This document shows positions 16,281 through 25,915 of a DNA stretch of 64,000 nucleotides, piece by piece. Source of the stretch: JANNBN01 sp031430595. GTDB lineage: Bacteria > Actinomycetota > Acidimicrobiia > Acidimicrobiales > JANYDT01. The stretch spans positions 30,584 through 94,583 of the forward strand of contig JANPBU010000017.1 in assembly GCA_031430595.1 (NCBI GenBank), read 5' to 3'. Within the stretch, counting starts at the first letter, position 1, and every line of letters starts with the position of its first letter. The position numbers and the translations under genes are program-made. Under the pieces are notes generated by a model. It saw only the letters and a program-made list of their open reading frames with translations, did no database searches and was not told the origin of the DNA.

Positions 16281-19178
16281 GTGTTTTTCCCCCACTTTCC
16301 GAACGCGTTTCCTGGAACTCCCGATCCACGTTGGTCGAACGAGATTTGCGATGCTTGGTCCTTGTTAGGCCGAGATCTACCTGGTGCGTTGATTGCATTC
16401 CAACGACTGAGCGGGATGCAAGGTGCCGCGAAAGGAGAAACGTTCCGCGATTGCATCGCAATTGAAGTTGGGTTAGCGGAGTACGAACGACGGCGCTTCG
16501 CAAGCCCCGACTCCTTCGACCGAGTAGCGATTGCATTGGAACGTGCACGTGCATCTGAGGACAGTGACTTGCTAGTTGGATGCTTGTTTGCGGCCGCCCT
16601 TTGCGCCTGGGATATTGGCTACACAGACCTTCTTCAAGAAGTACTTCGCGAACTTACGGTTCAACAACTCGACAAAGAGGCGCAAATCGCTTTGAAACTG
16701 TGTTTTTCTCGCCTAGCACGCCTTCGCGGAAATCCGCGCGACGCTCTTCCCCACGCGAGTGAGGCGTACGAGAGGATCAAAGCATCATCAAGCTCTGAGC
16801 TTGTACAGGTATCTCGATCATTGGAACTGGATGCAACCCGGGAACTCGGAGCTGTATTGCTGCTAACCAATAGTCCGTCTGATGCAGACAAGATGTTTCG
16901 CGTTACCCTCAACGCTCACCGGGAAGATGGGGACATCTATCGATGCGCGTTGTCCGAGATCCTTCTATCCCGTGCCGCCACAAGCCTCGGCAACGGGGAG
17001 GCTCTTTCGTGGCTTGATGCGGTGGTGATGGATGGAAAGTCGATACGGAGCGAAGTGCTTGTGGCTTCGACAAATCTTCTTCTGGCTCAACACTTCCAGC
17101 GTGGCGCTACACCGGACTCCGTTGAGTGGCAACGTGCACACGAGGCGGCAACAACGGCCTACGAAGCCTTGCACGACCCATTCAGCCGAATCGAACTCTC
17201 CCTGGTACTGGCGAACCTTTACGCCGTCGCACTTGATCTTGGCACGGCTACCAAGTACGCAGATGAGGCTTTCGAATGTTCCAAACTGATCAAAAATAAG
17301 ATTGGAATCGGCGGCTACCACAAGGTTCGATCTCGCATTCTGATGGCACAATCAAGCACCGAGCGAGGTGTACGTCGCAAGCGTTTGGCAATCGAGGCGA
17401 AGGTCGAGTCTCTCAAGGCCAAGAAGGTATTCACGCGGATCGGGATGCCCCACACTGCAGCCCTCACCGCAACCGACCGCGAAGTTGCCAGGGCCTTACA
17501 GACAGGCGACCTACCTGATCTACAGCGCACCCTTGCTCTCCTTGGTGAATCCAAGGGAGATTCACGGGACCTAGCACGTCGACTTGTTCTCGTAGCAAGG
17601 TCGCAACTCGCCGCCGGAAACCCTACTGAGGCACTCAGAGCGCTCGCATCCGCCGCGCCTGGCATCGAAATGTCAACCGACAGACATCTTCGCATCGGTG
17701 TGGATCTAGTACGAGCCGAAGCCTTGGTCGCTTCCTCGCCCGATGAAGCCACGAAAGCGCTTATCAGCGCAGTGAACGGTCTTTCGCTCTTGGACCGCAG
17801 CCTTGCAGGCTCGGCTTCACGAGCGAGGTTGAACGACGCCTCGGACGAACTGACGCTGAAAGCGCTGGAATTGGCTGTAGCTCTCAACGCCGGCGAGATG
17901 GGATTCTGGGTCCTCGAGATACGGCGAACTGGTCGACTATCAGGGATGCTTGATCAGACAGTTGCAAAATCGCCAACCGAGATCGCCCGCCTAGTCAAGA
18001 AACTTGAGGTTGTAAGCCAACGGAACCAGCGACCTGTCGACTTGCGGGATGAGCTTTCCGTGCTGACGTCCCGCGCATTCGCCGATACGTACGATCCTGA
18101 GCCATGCGACATAGATGCGTTGTTGGCATCCGTCGACGACAGTTCGCACATACTGATTCTTGAAGATCGAGATGACTCAGTCATCGTCGGATGGAGATGC
18201 GCTTCTACCGGCGCGATGACGCTTGAAGAGGTAACCGTCGACGATCGTATGACACGCTTACTAGACCTCTTAGGCACAGATGATCTTGAGCGAGACGACC
18301 AACGAGCAGCGCTCGACACCAGCGATCTCAGCTTGTTTTCCTCGCTTATCCCGGGGGCGCTTCGTGACATTTTGGCATCCTCAAGCGATACAGCAAGCAT
18401 ACTTATCATTCCGTCTGGAAGAACCTGGGCGATCCCGTGGTACGGGGTAGACGTTGACTCTGAATCAAACGCTTCGTTCTTGCTATTCGAACGTTCGGAA
18501 ATTCGTCTGTTCCCCTCACTTCGCATGCACCGCAACGTCGTCGCCCGGAAACCTGCGCCGACGACAGGATGTGCGCTCGTTTGGGGCGACAGAACCGACA
18601 CCTTAGGGACTTTTCCGGAACTCGAAGCTCTGTTATCAGGGCAGTTCAAGGTCGATCGACCGACTTCAACGGACGAATTTCGTTCAGCGCTTCTACAGTC
18701 CGAGTCGGTTTACGACGTCGCAGCAATTTCGGCTCATGGTAATTCTTCGCTAGGACTTTCTCAAGCGGTCTCGCTGAACGACTCAACAGCAATCGATGCG
18801 TCAGACCTACTCGGATCACGACTCAGCCCGATCCTCCTCCTAGGTGCGTGCCACAGCATCTTCAGCACCGGGTACGCCAACAACGAACCAATGGGCATCG
18901 CCACCCTGGCGATATGCGCTGGGGCCAGCATCGTTCTTGGTTGCACCACAAAACTTGCGGTTCTCAGTCCCGAGCTGGACATACTAGGGCCGACCTATGC
19001 GCGCATAGCTAATGGCGGCATTGTTTCGGTCTCCTTAAGACAGTCTTTGCTAGAGATCGGAGCAGCCAAACTACAGAGACTTCCAGCGTTGGCGTGGTCA
19101 CCCTTGATCGCAATCGAGCCAACCCCGAAGTCTGTCTCTCTACTGGCCCACGAAATAGAGGAATCGCCACCTATTTGA
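16281..19178 (+). CDS. helical-repeat CHAT-domain protease
   Basis: This 965-residue protein has the reverse order to the first CHAT gene. Residues 1-620 are helical repeats of TPR type and the CHAT protease domain is at the C-terminus (about 640-950). The catalytic His819 lies in ISAHGNSS and Cys857 in LLLGACHS. This TPR-CHAT plan is shared with the protease that partners the type III-E CRISPR effector, although no CRISPR parts are seen here. It should cleave a partner protein when the repeats sense a ligand. The start is GTG at 16281. It is the second caspase-like protease in the cluster, and both carry intact dyads. Confidence 0.9.
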   Translation: MFFPHFPNAFPGTPDPRWSNEICDAWSLLGRDLPGALIAFQRLSGMQGAAKGETFRDCIAIEVGLAEYERRRFASPDSFDRVAIALERARASEDSDLLVGCLFAAALCAWDIGYTDLLQEVLRELTVQQLDKEAQIALKLCFSRLARLRGNPRDALPHASEAYERIKASSSSELVQVSRSLELDATRELGAVLLLTNSPSDADKMFRVTLNAHREDGDIYRCALSEILLSRAATSLGNGEALSWLDAVVMDGKSIRSEVLVASTNLLLAQHFQRGATPDSVEWQRAHEAATTAYEALHDPFSRIELSLVLANLYAVALDLGTATKYADEAFECSKLIKNKIGIGGYHKVRSRILMAQSSTERGVRRKRLAIEAKVESLKAKKVFTRIGMPHTAALTATDREVARALQTGDLPDLQRTLALLGESKGDSRDLARRLVLVARSQLAAGNPTEALRALASAAPGIEMSTDRHLRIGVDLVRAEALVASSPDEATKALISAVNGLSLLDRSLAGSASRARLNDASDELTLKALELAVALNAGEMGFWVLEIRRTGRLSGMLDQTVAKSPTEIARLVKKLEVVSQRNQRPVDLRDELSVLTSRAFADTYDPEPCDIDALLASVDDSSHILILEDRDDSVIVGWRCASTGAMTLEEVTVDDRMTRLLDLLGTDDLERDDQRAALDTSDLSLFSSLIPGALRDILASSSDTASILIIPSGRTWAIPWYGVDVDSESNASFLLFERSEIRLFPSLRMHRNVVARKPAPTTGCALVWGDRTDTLGTFPELEALLSGQFKVDRPTSTDEFRSALLQSESVYDVAAISAHGNSSLGLSQAVSLNDSTAIDASDLLGSRLSPILLLGACHSIFSTGYANNEPMGIATLAICAGASIVLGCTTKLAVLSPELDILGPTYARIANGGIVSVSLRQSLLEIGAAKLQRLPALAWSPLIAIEPTPKSVSLLAHEIEESPPI

Positions 19179-19483
19179 TACCCGCCTCACTCCTGGTTTG
19201 GGTGAGCCACGCGGAATATCGGAACACCGAAATCGACTCTGGAGCAGCTCGAGCGCGATTTTCCAGAGAACTCTTCCTAACTGCCGCGGACTCGTTGAAG
19301 TCGATTGCAAACTTTTCGGAGTAGGTCTCGGGCGGGGAGCTAATAGGTCGATGTCGATTGTGTTGTCGTCCTGGCGACGGTGCCCACGATGTGCTGGTCG
19401 ACAACAGCTACTCGTTCTTAGACCCACGCATTTGCGTCGGCGGCAAGTTGTAGCGGACAGACTTCCAAGGCTTTGCACCCGAT
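19179..19483. other. intergenic gap, no supported gene
   Basis: About 300 bases between the second CHAT gene and the DUF4407 gene contain only conflicting short frames on both strands. One plus-strand frame (19198-19608) includes a CPRC pair and could be a remnant of a zinc-ribbon protein, but it lacks a second clear CxxC. I see no terminator hairpin. Confidence 0.4.
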
Positions 19484-21139
19484 TTGCTTTTGTACATCAG
19501 ATTACTGGTGTACCAACAAGGAAGCCTTCGGAGAGCGGACATCTTGCATCCAAACCAAATACCTGGGCGATCGAATCACAATCGGACATCGCCGACCACA
19601 AAATTTAATGGTTCGTCGCTCGCTGTCCTTGGCGGGGCTGATCTTGATGTGCTCAGCCACGCAAAGTCGGAGCGAAGTACTTTCGTTGGCCTAGGACTGG
19701 TCATGCTTGGAACTGCAACGGTGGCAGCAGTATCGATGGCATTCGCCCTGCACAATGCAGTCCTCGTTGTGATCGATCCAGATACTGGCGGCCCGACCCG
19801 AGAGCAGCCAATAAGCCATCTCGTCGTCTCCGTCATTCTTGGCCTGTTTTGGGGTGCGTTGATCCTGGTATTGGATAGGGCTCTCATAAGGACTATGCAT
19901 GGAGTAGCTGGGCCGAGGGCTGTGTGGTACGCCTTACCGCGATTAGCTCTAGCTGTTCTGATCGGCGTTGTCGTGTCGACGCCTATTACGCTACAAATAT
20001 TTCGTAGCGAGATCGCGGCGCAGGTGAAAGAAGATCAAGACGCCCAAATCGAGTCGATGAAAGCCAACGCAGGGAAAAGTCAGACCGCCAAAAAGCTGGC
20101 CGACCTCAACAAAAAAATTACCGAGCAGGAAGGAATAGTGCAGGGCATTGTGCCGGGCCTTTCCTCGCCGGAAGTGGCCACAGCTCAAGCGAACTACGCA
20201 ACCGCGGTCAAGTCACTTGAGCAGACGGAAAAGGCTAAAGACAAGGCTTACTTGGTGATGATCTGCGAGCTCGAAGGGGCTGGCTCTAATCCGAAGTGCG
20301 AAAGTTTAGCCAGCCAAAAAGCGGGAGACGGACCCCTTTATAAGGTGCGAAAACAAGAGTATGAGAATGCTGTCAAAAAGTTCGAAAGCGCACAGCGAAA
20401 CGAAACATCAGCGAGGGCAAAACTCGAGGCTGCTCAAAACACCGCAAACAATGAGAACAAAGGCGCAGTCGAGGCAGCGCAGGTACAAGCAAACGTAAAG
20501 CTATGCGGCCTGGCAAAGTCAGAACTGAAGTCAGAACCAACGACCAGTGCAGGTCAAGCGACTTTCGATCCAAAGTGTGAAGGTGGTCTGCGGGTAGAAG
20601 CGATTCGCTTGAACAAGGAATTGGGTCGATTAGAGAATGGTGATTTGATTCGTCAGAAGGCTGGCCTACACGCACAGATCGTCGCACTGGGGAAGCTCTC
20701 GTCGAGGGACGGAGGGGCTGGGGCCCACTGGCTCGTTGCGTTGCTGTTCATGGCAATTGAATTGCTACCCGTAATTATCAAAACTTTTATCGCAGTTCGT
20801 GGGGTAACGCAATACGACCGGATAGCGAAGAAGCTCCACGACGATGAATACGACGCGGTAGAGAGCGATACCGATGCCGTACATGCCCAACGAAACCGCG
20901 AAGTCAAGAAACGCGAAACTATTCGCGACGACATGCTTCACCGTGAAATAGATCTCGGAAAAACCGCAAATAAACATGTCGCTGGCGAGATGGAAGCCAT
21001 TCTGTCAGATGCTCTGACGAATTGGAGTGCGCAAGTCAAGGCCACAATCGCAAGCAACCCCGGCCGGCCGGGGACTTCCAAGCCGGGGAGCGCAAGAACG
21101 TCGCCTCCGTTTGGCCTCCCGGATGCGAACGACTTATGA
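19484..21139 (+). CDS. DUF4407 membrane protein
   Basis: The protein matches the DUF4407 pattern. An N-terminal LAVLGGADLDVL segment is followed by transmembrane helices (FVGLGLVMLGTATVAAVSMAF; LVVSVILGLFWGALILVLDR; LPRLALAVLIGVVVSTPITL). A long cytosolic coiled-coil rich in Lys, Glu, Gln and Ala covers about residues 180-400. A last membrane helix follows (LVALLFMAIELLPVIIKTF). The start is uncertain: TTG 19484 is the longest, but the domain begins about 45 residues later. Its role is unknown; such proteins may be membrane sensors or effectors. The stop overlaps the next start as ATGA, so it is coupled to the 477-residue gene. Confidence 0.85.
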   Translation: MLLYIRLLVYQQGSLRRADILHPNQIPGRSNHNRTSPTTKFNGSSLAVLGGADLDVLSHAKSERSTFVGLGLVMLGTATVAAVSMAFALHNAVLVVIDPDTGGPTREQPISHLVVSVILGLFWGALILVLDRALIRTMHGVAGPRAVWYALPRLALAVLIGVVVSTPITLQIFRSEIAAQVKEDQDAQIESMKANAGKSQTAKKLADLNKKITEQEGIVQGIVPGLSSPEVATAQANYATAVKSLEQTEKAKDKAYLVMICELEGAGSNPKCESLASQKAGDGPLYKVRKQEYENAVKKFESAQRNETSARAKLEAAQNTANNENKGAVEAAQVQANVKLCGLAKSELKSEPTTSAGQATFDPKCEGGLRVEAIRLNKELGRLENGDLIRQKAGLHAQIVALGKLSSRDGGAGAHWLVALLFMAIELLPVIIKTFIAVRGVTQYDRIAKKLHDDEYDAVESDTDAVHAQRNREVKKRETIRDDMLHREIDLGKTANKHVAGEMEAILSDALTNWSAQVKATIASNPGRPGTSKPGSARTSPPFGLPDANDL

Positions 21140-22569
21140 GCACCATTAGCCGTGCCGGTAACCACGGCGAATCAGAGGACGGCATCCAACAGCTGGAAAC
21201 TCAAGCTGCCCACGACAACCATGAAGAGCTAGATTCTCGCCCTGTTGACCGGGCTATCGGCCAAATGATCTGCGCCGTGTTAGTGGCTTGCCCCGACGAC
21301 CTTGAAAGGTTTGTAGAGCCGGTGATCAACGTCCTAAACCAGCGTATTGGCTTGGACCCTGAATTGGTTGAATCTCTGGTGTTGTTGGGTCTGCAAAAAC
21401 TGGGCCGAAAAGGAAGAGTTCGGTTGCCTGGACGGGTAACTGATTCGAAGCAAGTTTGGGCAGGACTAAAGGCTGGACTCGGGACAACACCACTAGGCTC
21501 GACAATCCGGGTAGCACTCGGAGTAGTCATCATCGACCACGACCAGGCATCGGTTGAGACGCGAATTTCCCAAATCAAGTCCTCGCCGGAGTACGCAACA
21601 CTCCCGATTCATCTCCAAGGTATCGGCTTGTCCCCCGGCGAAGCGGAGGCACCCGCCAACATCGTGTCCTTGGATTTGAGCGCAGGGCCAGCTCGCCTCG
21701 ACAACGTAATTCTCCAGAGTTCTTTCGCGATCGTAGAAGAAGCAGCAATGAACTCCGACGGGGTGGTGACCGCAGCCCACCTTTCAAACTTTTTTCCGTC
21801 TATTGAGATAGTCGCCTCTGACAACATCGGCATTCAAGCCGTGCGACAGGCTGATGATGAAGTTGCCGACGAGACAAATCGATTGTTGGCGAAATCGCAA
21901 CGAAGGCACGCAACAGACAAATACGCTGTCGCATTAGATCGTTCCCTCCGTTTGACTTACATCGTCGTGGCTTTGGGCGCGGAGTCTCGTCCCAAGACAA
22001 TCCGGCGGCGAATCATCGACCTTGCGGTTGGGATCGATCAAGGTCTCTGTTCAGAGAATGACGACTCCATCGGCAGAACAATCCTTGTTGTTGCAGGTCA
22101 AGGAAAGTCCCGCCAACGTATGTTCATACAGACGGGAGAACTGGCTGCAAGCGATTTCGACTCTTGGAGATCCACTTTCGACTATCTCGATCTCACCGAA
22201 ACAATGAATCAACTTTTAATTTTGATACGCGAGAACCTTGCCTCATTTCGCCGGAGGGCACAACGATGCGATCGTCCCCTGGTGATGTTCATTTTGCCGT
22301 CTGCCGCGCTAAGCGGAACTCGATGCCTCCAATATTTTCAGAGTATCGCTGAGTTGGCGGATATCGGTTGGATCGTCACAGACATCAATGCGTCCTTGTC
22401 CGGATACGAGGCAGTTGAATTCACCATGGTCCACGACAAAGATGACGTCGTTAACGAACTTCTTCATGCAGTTGGCCATGGCCCGCCGGCAGAGGGACAA
22501 AGTCCTTCGTTGGCTAGCGAGTCGGCATCTCAACTCCACGATGAGGGAATTGGTCCAGCTGCGAATTAA
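21136..22569 (+). CDS. hypothetical protein coupled to DUF4407
   Basis: A 477-residue protein starting at ATG 21136, overlapping the DUF4407 stop by four bases. I recognise no family. The C-terminal half contains a strand-helix alternation (PLVMFILPSAALSG, IGWIVTDINASLSG, FTMVHDKDDVVNELLHAVG) reminiscent of a vWA-like or Rossmann-like alpha/beta domain. The N-terminal part is helical. It stands just before the vWA-phosphatase-kinase triad and is probably part of the same transcript. The track-length upstream extension to 21022 lies inside DUF4407 and is not needed. Confidence 0.75.
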   Translation: MSTISRAGNHGESEDGIQQLETQAAHDNHEELDSRPVDRAIGQMICAVLVACPDDLERFVEPVINVLNQRIGLDPELVESLVLLGLQKLGRKGRVRLPGRVTDSKQVWAGLKAGLGTTPLGSTIRVALGVVIIDHDQASVETRISQIKSSPEYATLPIHLQGIGLSPGEAEAPANIVSLDLSAGPARLDNVILQSSFAIVEEAAMNSDGVVTAAHLSNFFPSIEIVASDNIGIQAVRQADDEVADETNRLLAKSQRRHATDKYAVALDRSLRLTYIVVALGAESRPKTIRRRIIDLAVGIDQGLCSENDDSIGRTILVVAGQGKSRQRMFIQTGELAASDFDSWRSTFDYLDLTETMNQLLILIRENLASFRRRAQRCDRPLVMFILPSAALSGTRCLQYFQSIAELADIGWIVTDINASLSGYEAVEFTMVHDKDDVVNELLHAVGHGPPAEGQSPSLASESASQLHDEGIGPAAN

Positions 22570-22643
22570 CGATCTCACAGGCAACAATCCCAATATATCC
22601 CGACGTCATCCAACTGATCATCTCAAAACAAGGAGCGCAAACT

Positions 22644-23411
22644 ATGACTGATACAACTAATCTTGACCGTATCGAAGAAGGACGTTTTACTGAGGGGCAG
22701 GTACTTATGCCGTTCTACATCATCTGCGATGTGTCCGGCTCCATGGGGACTAACAATGCAATTGGAGACCTAAATGGCGCACTGCGCGACCTCGTTGCCG
22801 ACATCTGCAGTAACCCTGTCGCCGCGGATATTGCAATGCTTAGCATCATTTCCTTCAGCGATTCAGGCAAGGTCGAGGTACCGCTTTCCCGACCAGAAGA
22901 CATCACTGTCCCAACCCTGAGACCGCTCGGTGGGACGAGCTTTGCTGCAGGATTGGAGACTTACCATACGGCGTTCGAGGCCGACCGTGCACGGCTGAAA
23001 TCCGCCGGATCCAAGGTTTACCGACCTTGCGTCTTCTTTCTCAGCGACGGATACCCAAACTCAGGCGATGACTACAAGGGCACTTTCCAACGGCTTCTTG
23101 CCTGGGACTCAACATCAAACACGGGCAACAAAGCTTTCCCGTACGTGGTCTCCTACGGTTTCGGGGACGCCGCCAGTCAACCCCAACATATTCAAGCTCT
23201 CGCCTACCCAGACTTTGGTCCCAAGCGAGGGCAGTGGTTCTTGTCGCGCTCTAACGACATCCATTCCATGTTGAAGTCGATCATCGACGCTATCGGCAAA
23301 ACAGTGCTCAGCTCTGGCCTTTCTGCGGCGGCAGGTAATCCCCAGATCGTAACCATTCAGCCGGCGAAGGAATCAGACATGCAATTCGGTGAAGCTGGTG
23401 ACTTTTGCTGA
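22644..23411 (+). CDS. TerY-like von Willebrand factor A protein
   Basis: The 255-residue product is a vWA domain with an intact metal-ion-dependent adhesion site: Asp29, Ser31 and Ser33 in DVSGSMG, Thr in GGTSFAAG, and Asp in FFLSDGYPN. TerY-type vWA proteins work with a PP2C phosphatase and a kinase in the TerY-P triad of tellurite/stress-linked operons, probably as a metal-regulated scaffold for protein phosphorylation. All three genes are present here in order. A strong ribosome site (AAGGAG) precedes the ATG. Its end overlaps the PP2C start by seven bases. There is no signal peptide, so it is cytoplasmic. Confidence 0.9.
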   Translation: MTDTTNLDRIEEGRFTEGQVLMPFYIICDVSGSMGTNNAIGDLNGALRDLVADICSNPVAADIAMLSIISFSDSGKVEVPLSRPEDITVPTLRPLGGTSFAAGLETYHTAFEADRARLKSAGSKVYRPCVFFLSDGYPNSGDDYKGTFQRLLAWDSTSNTGNKAFPYVVSYGFGDAASQPQHIQALAYPDFGPKRGQWFLSRSNDIHSMLKSIIDAIGKTVLSSGLSAAAGNPQIVTIQPAKESDMQFGEAGDFC

Positions 23412-24298
23412 CGACGAGGAAGGTCGATTCAGAATCTGAAAATCGCCACGGCATCGAGGTGATCGGCGACCCAGGAAAGATGCTTGACGGCACGGGGTAC
23501 GGAATGCCACCGTCGGCAGCCTGGCCGCCTGACATCGCCGCGTCAGCATATGAAGTCGGGGCAATTCGGGTGCTTGCAGCGTCACTTCGTGGCCTGTTAC
23601 ATCGGGGCCCTGGCAACGGTGAACCGCGCCAGGACGGATATTCGATTGCGTTTGATGAGGCGTCAAAAACACTAGTGGCAGTTGTGTGTGACGGGGTTGG
23701 CTCCTTGAAATACTCACACGAAGCTGCTGCCCTAGTCGTAAATGACTTACCTTGGCGATACCTTTCTATGGGTAACTGGAAAGATGCCATCGGCGAGGTG
23801 AACGCAGTGTTGGCGGAAAGGGAACGAGATTTGGTTGAAGCGCTTTCTGAAGGAAGTCGGGCTCTTGCAACGACGGTGGTTGCGGTCGCAGTTCGACAGA
23901 CGGACCGAGGTTACGATTTAAGTTTCGCATGCGTCGGGGACTCCGAAGCGTGGTCGCTAAGTCCTACGGGGAGTTGGACAAAAATCGTTCCGCCTAGTGA
24001 CGACAGTTTCGACGACGGTGTCACCACTGGAAAAACGAAAGCGTTGCCGACTTTTGAGCCGATTCTCCTCGAGCACAAAATGTCAGTTGATGGAGGGAGA
24101 ATTTTTTTGATGACGGACGGAGTGGGAGTTCCCCTGGATATGAATTCTCAAGTTCAGGCACAGCTCGCAGATTGGTGGCAAGAGCCATCCGACCCGATTA
24201 CATTTGCGAGGCAAGTAGGGTTTGCGCGCCGAACGTTCATCGATGACCGAACTGCGGTTGGGATCTGGCTGAACTATTCCGAGGATCTTGGCGGTTAA
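23405..24298 (+). CDS. PP2C-type protein phosphatase
   Basis: The 297-residue product carries the PP2C metal-binding aspartates: Asp96 in VVCDGVGS, Asp in FACVGDSEAW, Asp in FLMTDGVGV and Asp in FIDDRTAVGIW. It should remove phosphate from Ser/Thr residues, countering the kinase encoded next. The start is TTG at 23405, overlapping the vWA stop, which implies translational coupling. It is the middle member of the TerY-P triad. The first 55 residues before the phosphatase core are not conserved-looking and the true start could be the ATG near residue 27. Confidence 0.9.
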   Translation: MLTTRKVDSESENRHGIEVIGDPGKMLDGTGYGMPPSAAWPPDIAASAYEVGAIRVLAASLRGLLHRGPGNGEPRQDGYSIAFDEASKTLVAVVCDGVGSLKYSHEAAALVVNDLPWRYLSMGNWKDAIGEVNAVLAERERDLVEALSEGSRALATTVVAVAVRQTDRGYDLSFACVGDSEAWSLSPTGSWTKIVPPSDDSFDDGVTTGKTKALPTFEPILLEHKMSVDGGRIFLMTDGVGVPLDMNSQVQAQLADWWQEPSDPITFARQVGFARRTFIDDRTAVGIWLNYSEDLGG

Positions 24299-24304
24299 CC
24301 AGCT

Positions 24305-25915
24305 GTGGTTGCGCTTAGAAATCTCGGGCCACTTGGTGATCTTCTTGGGGAAGGAGCGCTTGGCGCGGTGTACCGAACCACCTACGAGTTACCCAACTAC
24401 CAAGGGGCCCTTGCCTACAAAGAAATACTGAAGTCGGTTCCGGTCAACAAGCAGCAACAAGGTTTGAGGGACATGCGGAGAGCCGTGCTGTTAAGGCAGT
24501 CGCTGTCTGCCAGGGACCGCGCCTATTTGGATCAATATTCCGCGTGGCCGCTCGAGATGGTGACGGAAGCTGGACGCGACGTGGGTTGTCTCCTCCCGCT
24601 AATACCTTCATCGTTTTTTATGCACCTGAGTCCCGTTGGAGGAGCTTCAAAGGACGTCCCGCGAGGTTTGGAATGGATATCCGCGCCTGAAACCTTGTGC
24701 AGAAAAGCTGGAATTCCACAGGCGGAGTTTGAAGAATTTTCGGAGATGGTGTCCGTGTTGGCGGTATTTGCAAAACTGATCTTTGTGATCGGTCTACTCC
24801 ACCGACATGGGATGGTCTACGGCGATATCTCGTTGAAGAATGCAGTCTTTGCCATGAACCCGCCCCGGGTGATGCTTTTAGATTGTGACAGCGTCGCGCC
24901 GCAAGCAGACCTGAACCGTCACCAAATGAATTCCCCATTTTTATTTGCTCCCGAATCACTTGCGCCGGGAAGTAACCGCCACGCCAGGGGAAATTCGGGC
25001 CTACAGGATGCTCGGACGGATGTATTTAAGTTGGGGTGCCTCGTGGCTAGAGGTTTAAGTCGAGGCAGCGGCGCAACACAGCTGCGGTCAGCAAAACACC
25101 TCAAAAGCGAATTGAACGCCGCTACCTTTCAGATACTTGAGAAGGCCCTGAATGAAAACCCGAATACTCGGCCATCTGCCAAAGATCTCTTCACCGCAAT
25201 AGTTGAATTTGTTCAGGTGAAATCAACACCGCCCTTAATCAAGTCATTTTATGGCGTATCAACCGTTGTGCCACGAGGCAGCGACGTTACGTTCCTTTGG
25301 GAAGCAGAGAATGCTTCCACAGCTCGAATTTATGGCCCGAACGGATATGCTCAAGACGTTGACCCAGCATGGGGACAATACTCGTTGCCATCGATCCACT
25401 CGGGAAAATACTTGCTGGAAGTTCGCCGCAAGGGTTATGTCGTCACGCAAGAGTCCGACTTCATCCAGGTTTTCGAGGTTCCGCAGTTCGACGTAACAAG
25501 CAATCACTTGCTGGTTCCGAATATACCTTCCATACAAGCGGTGGAGCTGGGAGCCACTCTTGAGTCCCTCCCGATTCGTCCAGGTATTGATATCGGGACC
25601 AGCTTCGTTCCCGATCTTGGAGTGCCCAACGGTGATTTGTTCCAGGAATTGTCCAGAGGTCTGGACTTCTCCCGAGTGAATTTAGCAACCGGAGCGACCG
25701 AAAATTTCGAACTGCCAGCAATAGATCGGTTCAATCATGGCCAGGAGGTTGCAAATCGTCTTACGGAAACGGCAAGCGTTGCTCTCCAAGCGCTTGACGA
25801 GGCGCAGAAGCAAATCCTAGTTTCGCTCCAAGTTGCAGCTGAGCAAAGTATGCAGCGCCATTTGGAAGCTATCGAGGTTGGAGTTGCTGCCAAAGCAAGT
25901 TCGCTGGCACCCTAG
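24305..25915 (+). CDS. Ser/Thr protein kinase of the TerY-P triad with Ig-like domain
   Basis: The kinase domain fills about residues 1-300: glycine loop LLGEGALGAVYRT, a Lys in LAYKEIL, catalytic Asp174 and Asn179 in YGDISLKNAVF, and a DFG-equivalent LLDCDS. After it comes a beta-rich Ig-like segment (about 310-390, FYGVSTVVPRGSDVTFLWEA to LLEVRRKGYV). A tail with a helical C-terminus follows. The Ig-like domain fused to a triad kinase could bind another protein or the cell surface side of the complex. The start is GTG at 24305, six bases after the PP2C gene. It overlaps the end of the convergent VirD4-like gene by four bases. Confidence 0.88.
   Translation: MVALRNLGPLGDLLGEGALGAVYRTTYELPNYQGALAYKEILKSVPVNKQQQGLRDMRRAVLLRQSLSARDRAYLDQYSAWPLEMVTEAGRDVGCLLPLIPSSFFMHLSPVGGASKDVPRGLEWISAPETLCRKAGIPQAEFEEFSEMVSVLAVFAKLIFVIGLLHRHGMVYGDISLKNAVFAMNPPRVMLLDCDSVAPQADLNRHQMNSPFLFAPESLAPGSNRHARGNSGLQDARTDVFKLGCLVARGLSRGSGATQLRSAKHLKSELNAATFQILEKALNENPNTRPSAKDLFTAIVEFVQVKSTPPLIKSFYGVSTVVPRGSDVTFLWEAENASTARIYGPNGYAQDVDPAWGQYSLPSIHSGKYLLEVRRKGYVVTQESDFIQVFEVPQFDVTSNHLLVPNIPSIQAVELGATLESLPIRPGIDIGTSFVPDLGVPNGDLFQELSRGLDFSRVNLATGATENFELPAIDRFNHGQEVANRLTETASVALQALDEAQKQILVSLQVAAEQSMQRHLEAIEVGVAAKASSLAP

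Noticed and set aside
19198..19608. 136-residue plus-strand frame with CPRC
   Set aside because: One CxxC pair only, composition unlike neighbours, overlaps the DUF4407 start; at best a zinc-ribbon remnant.
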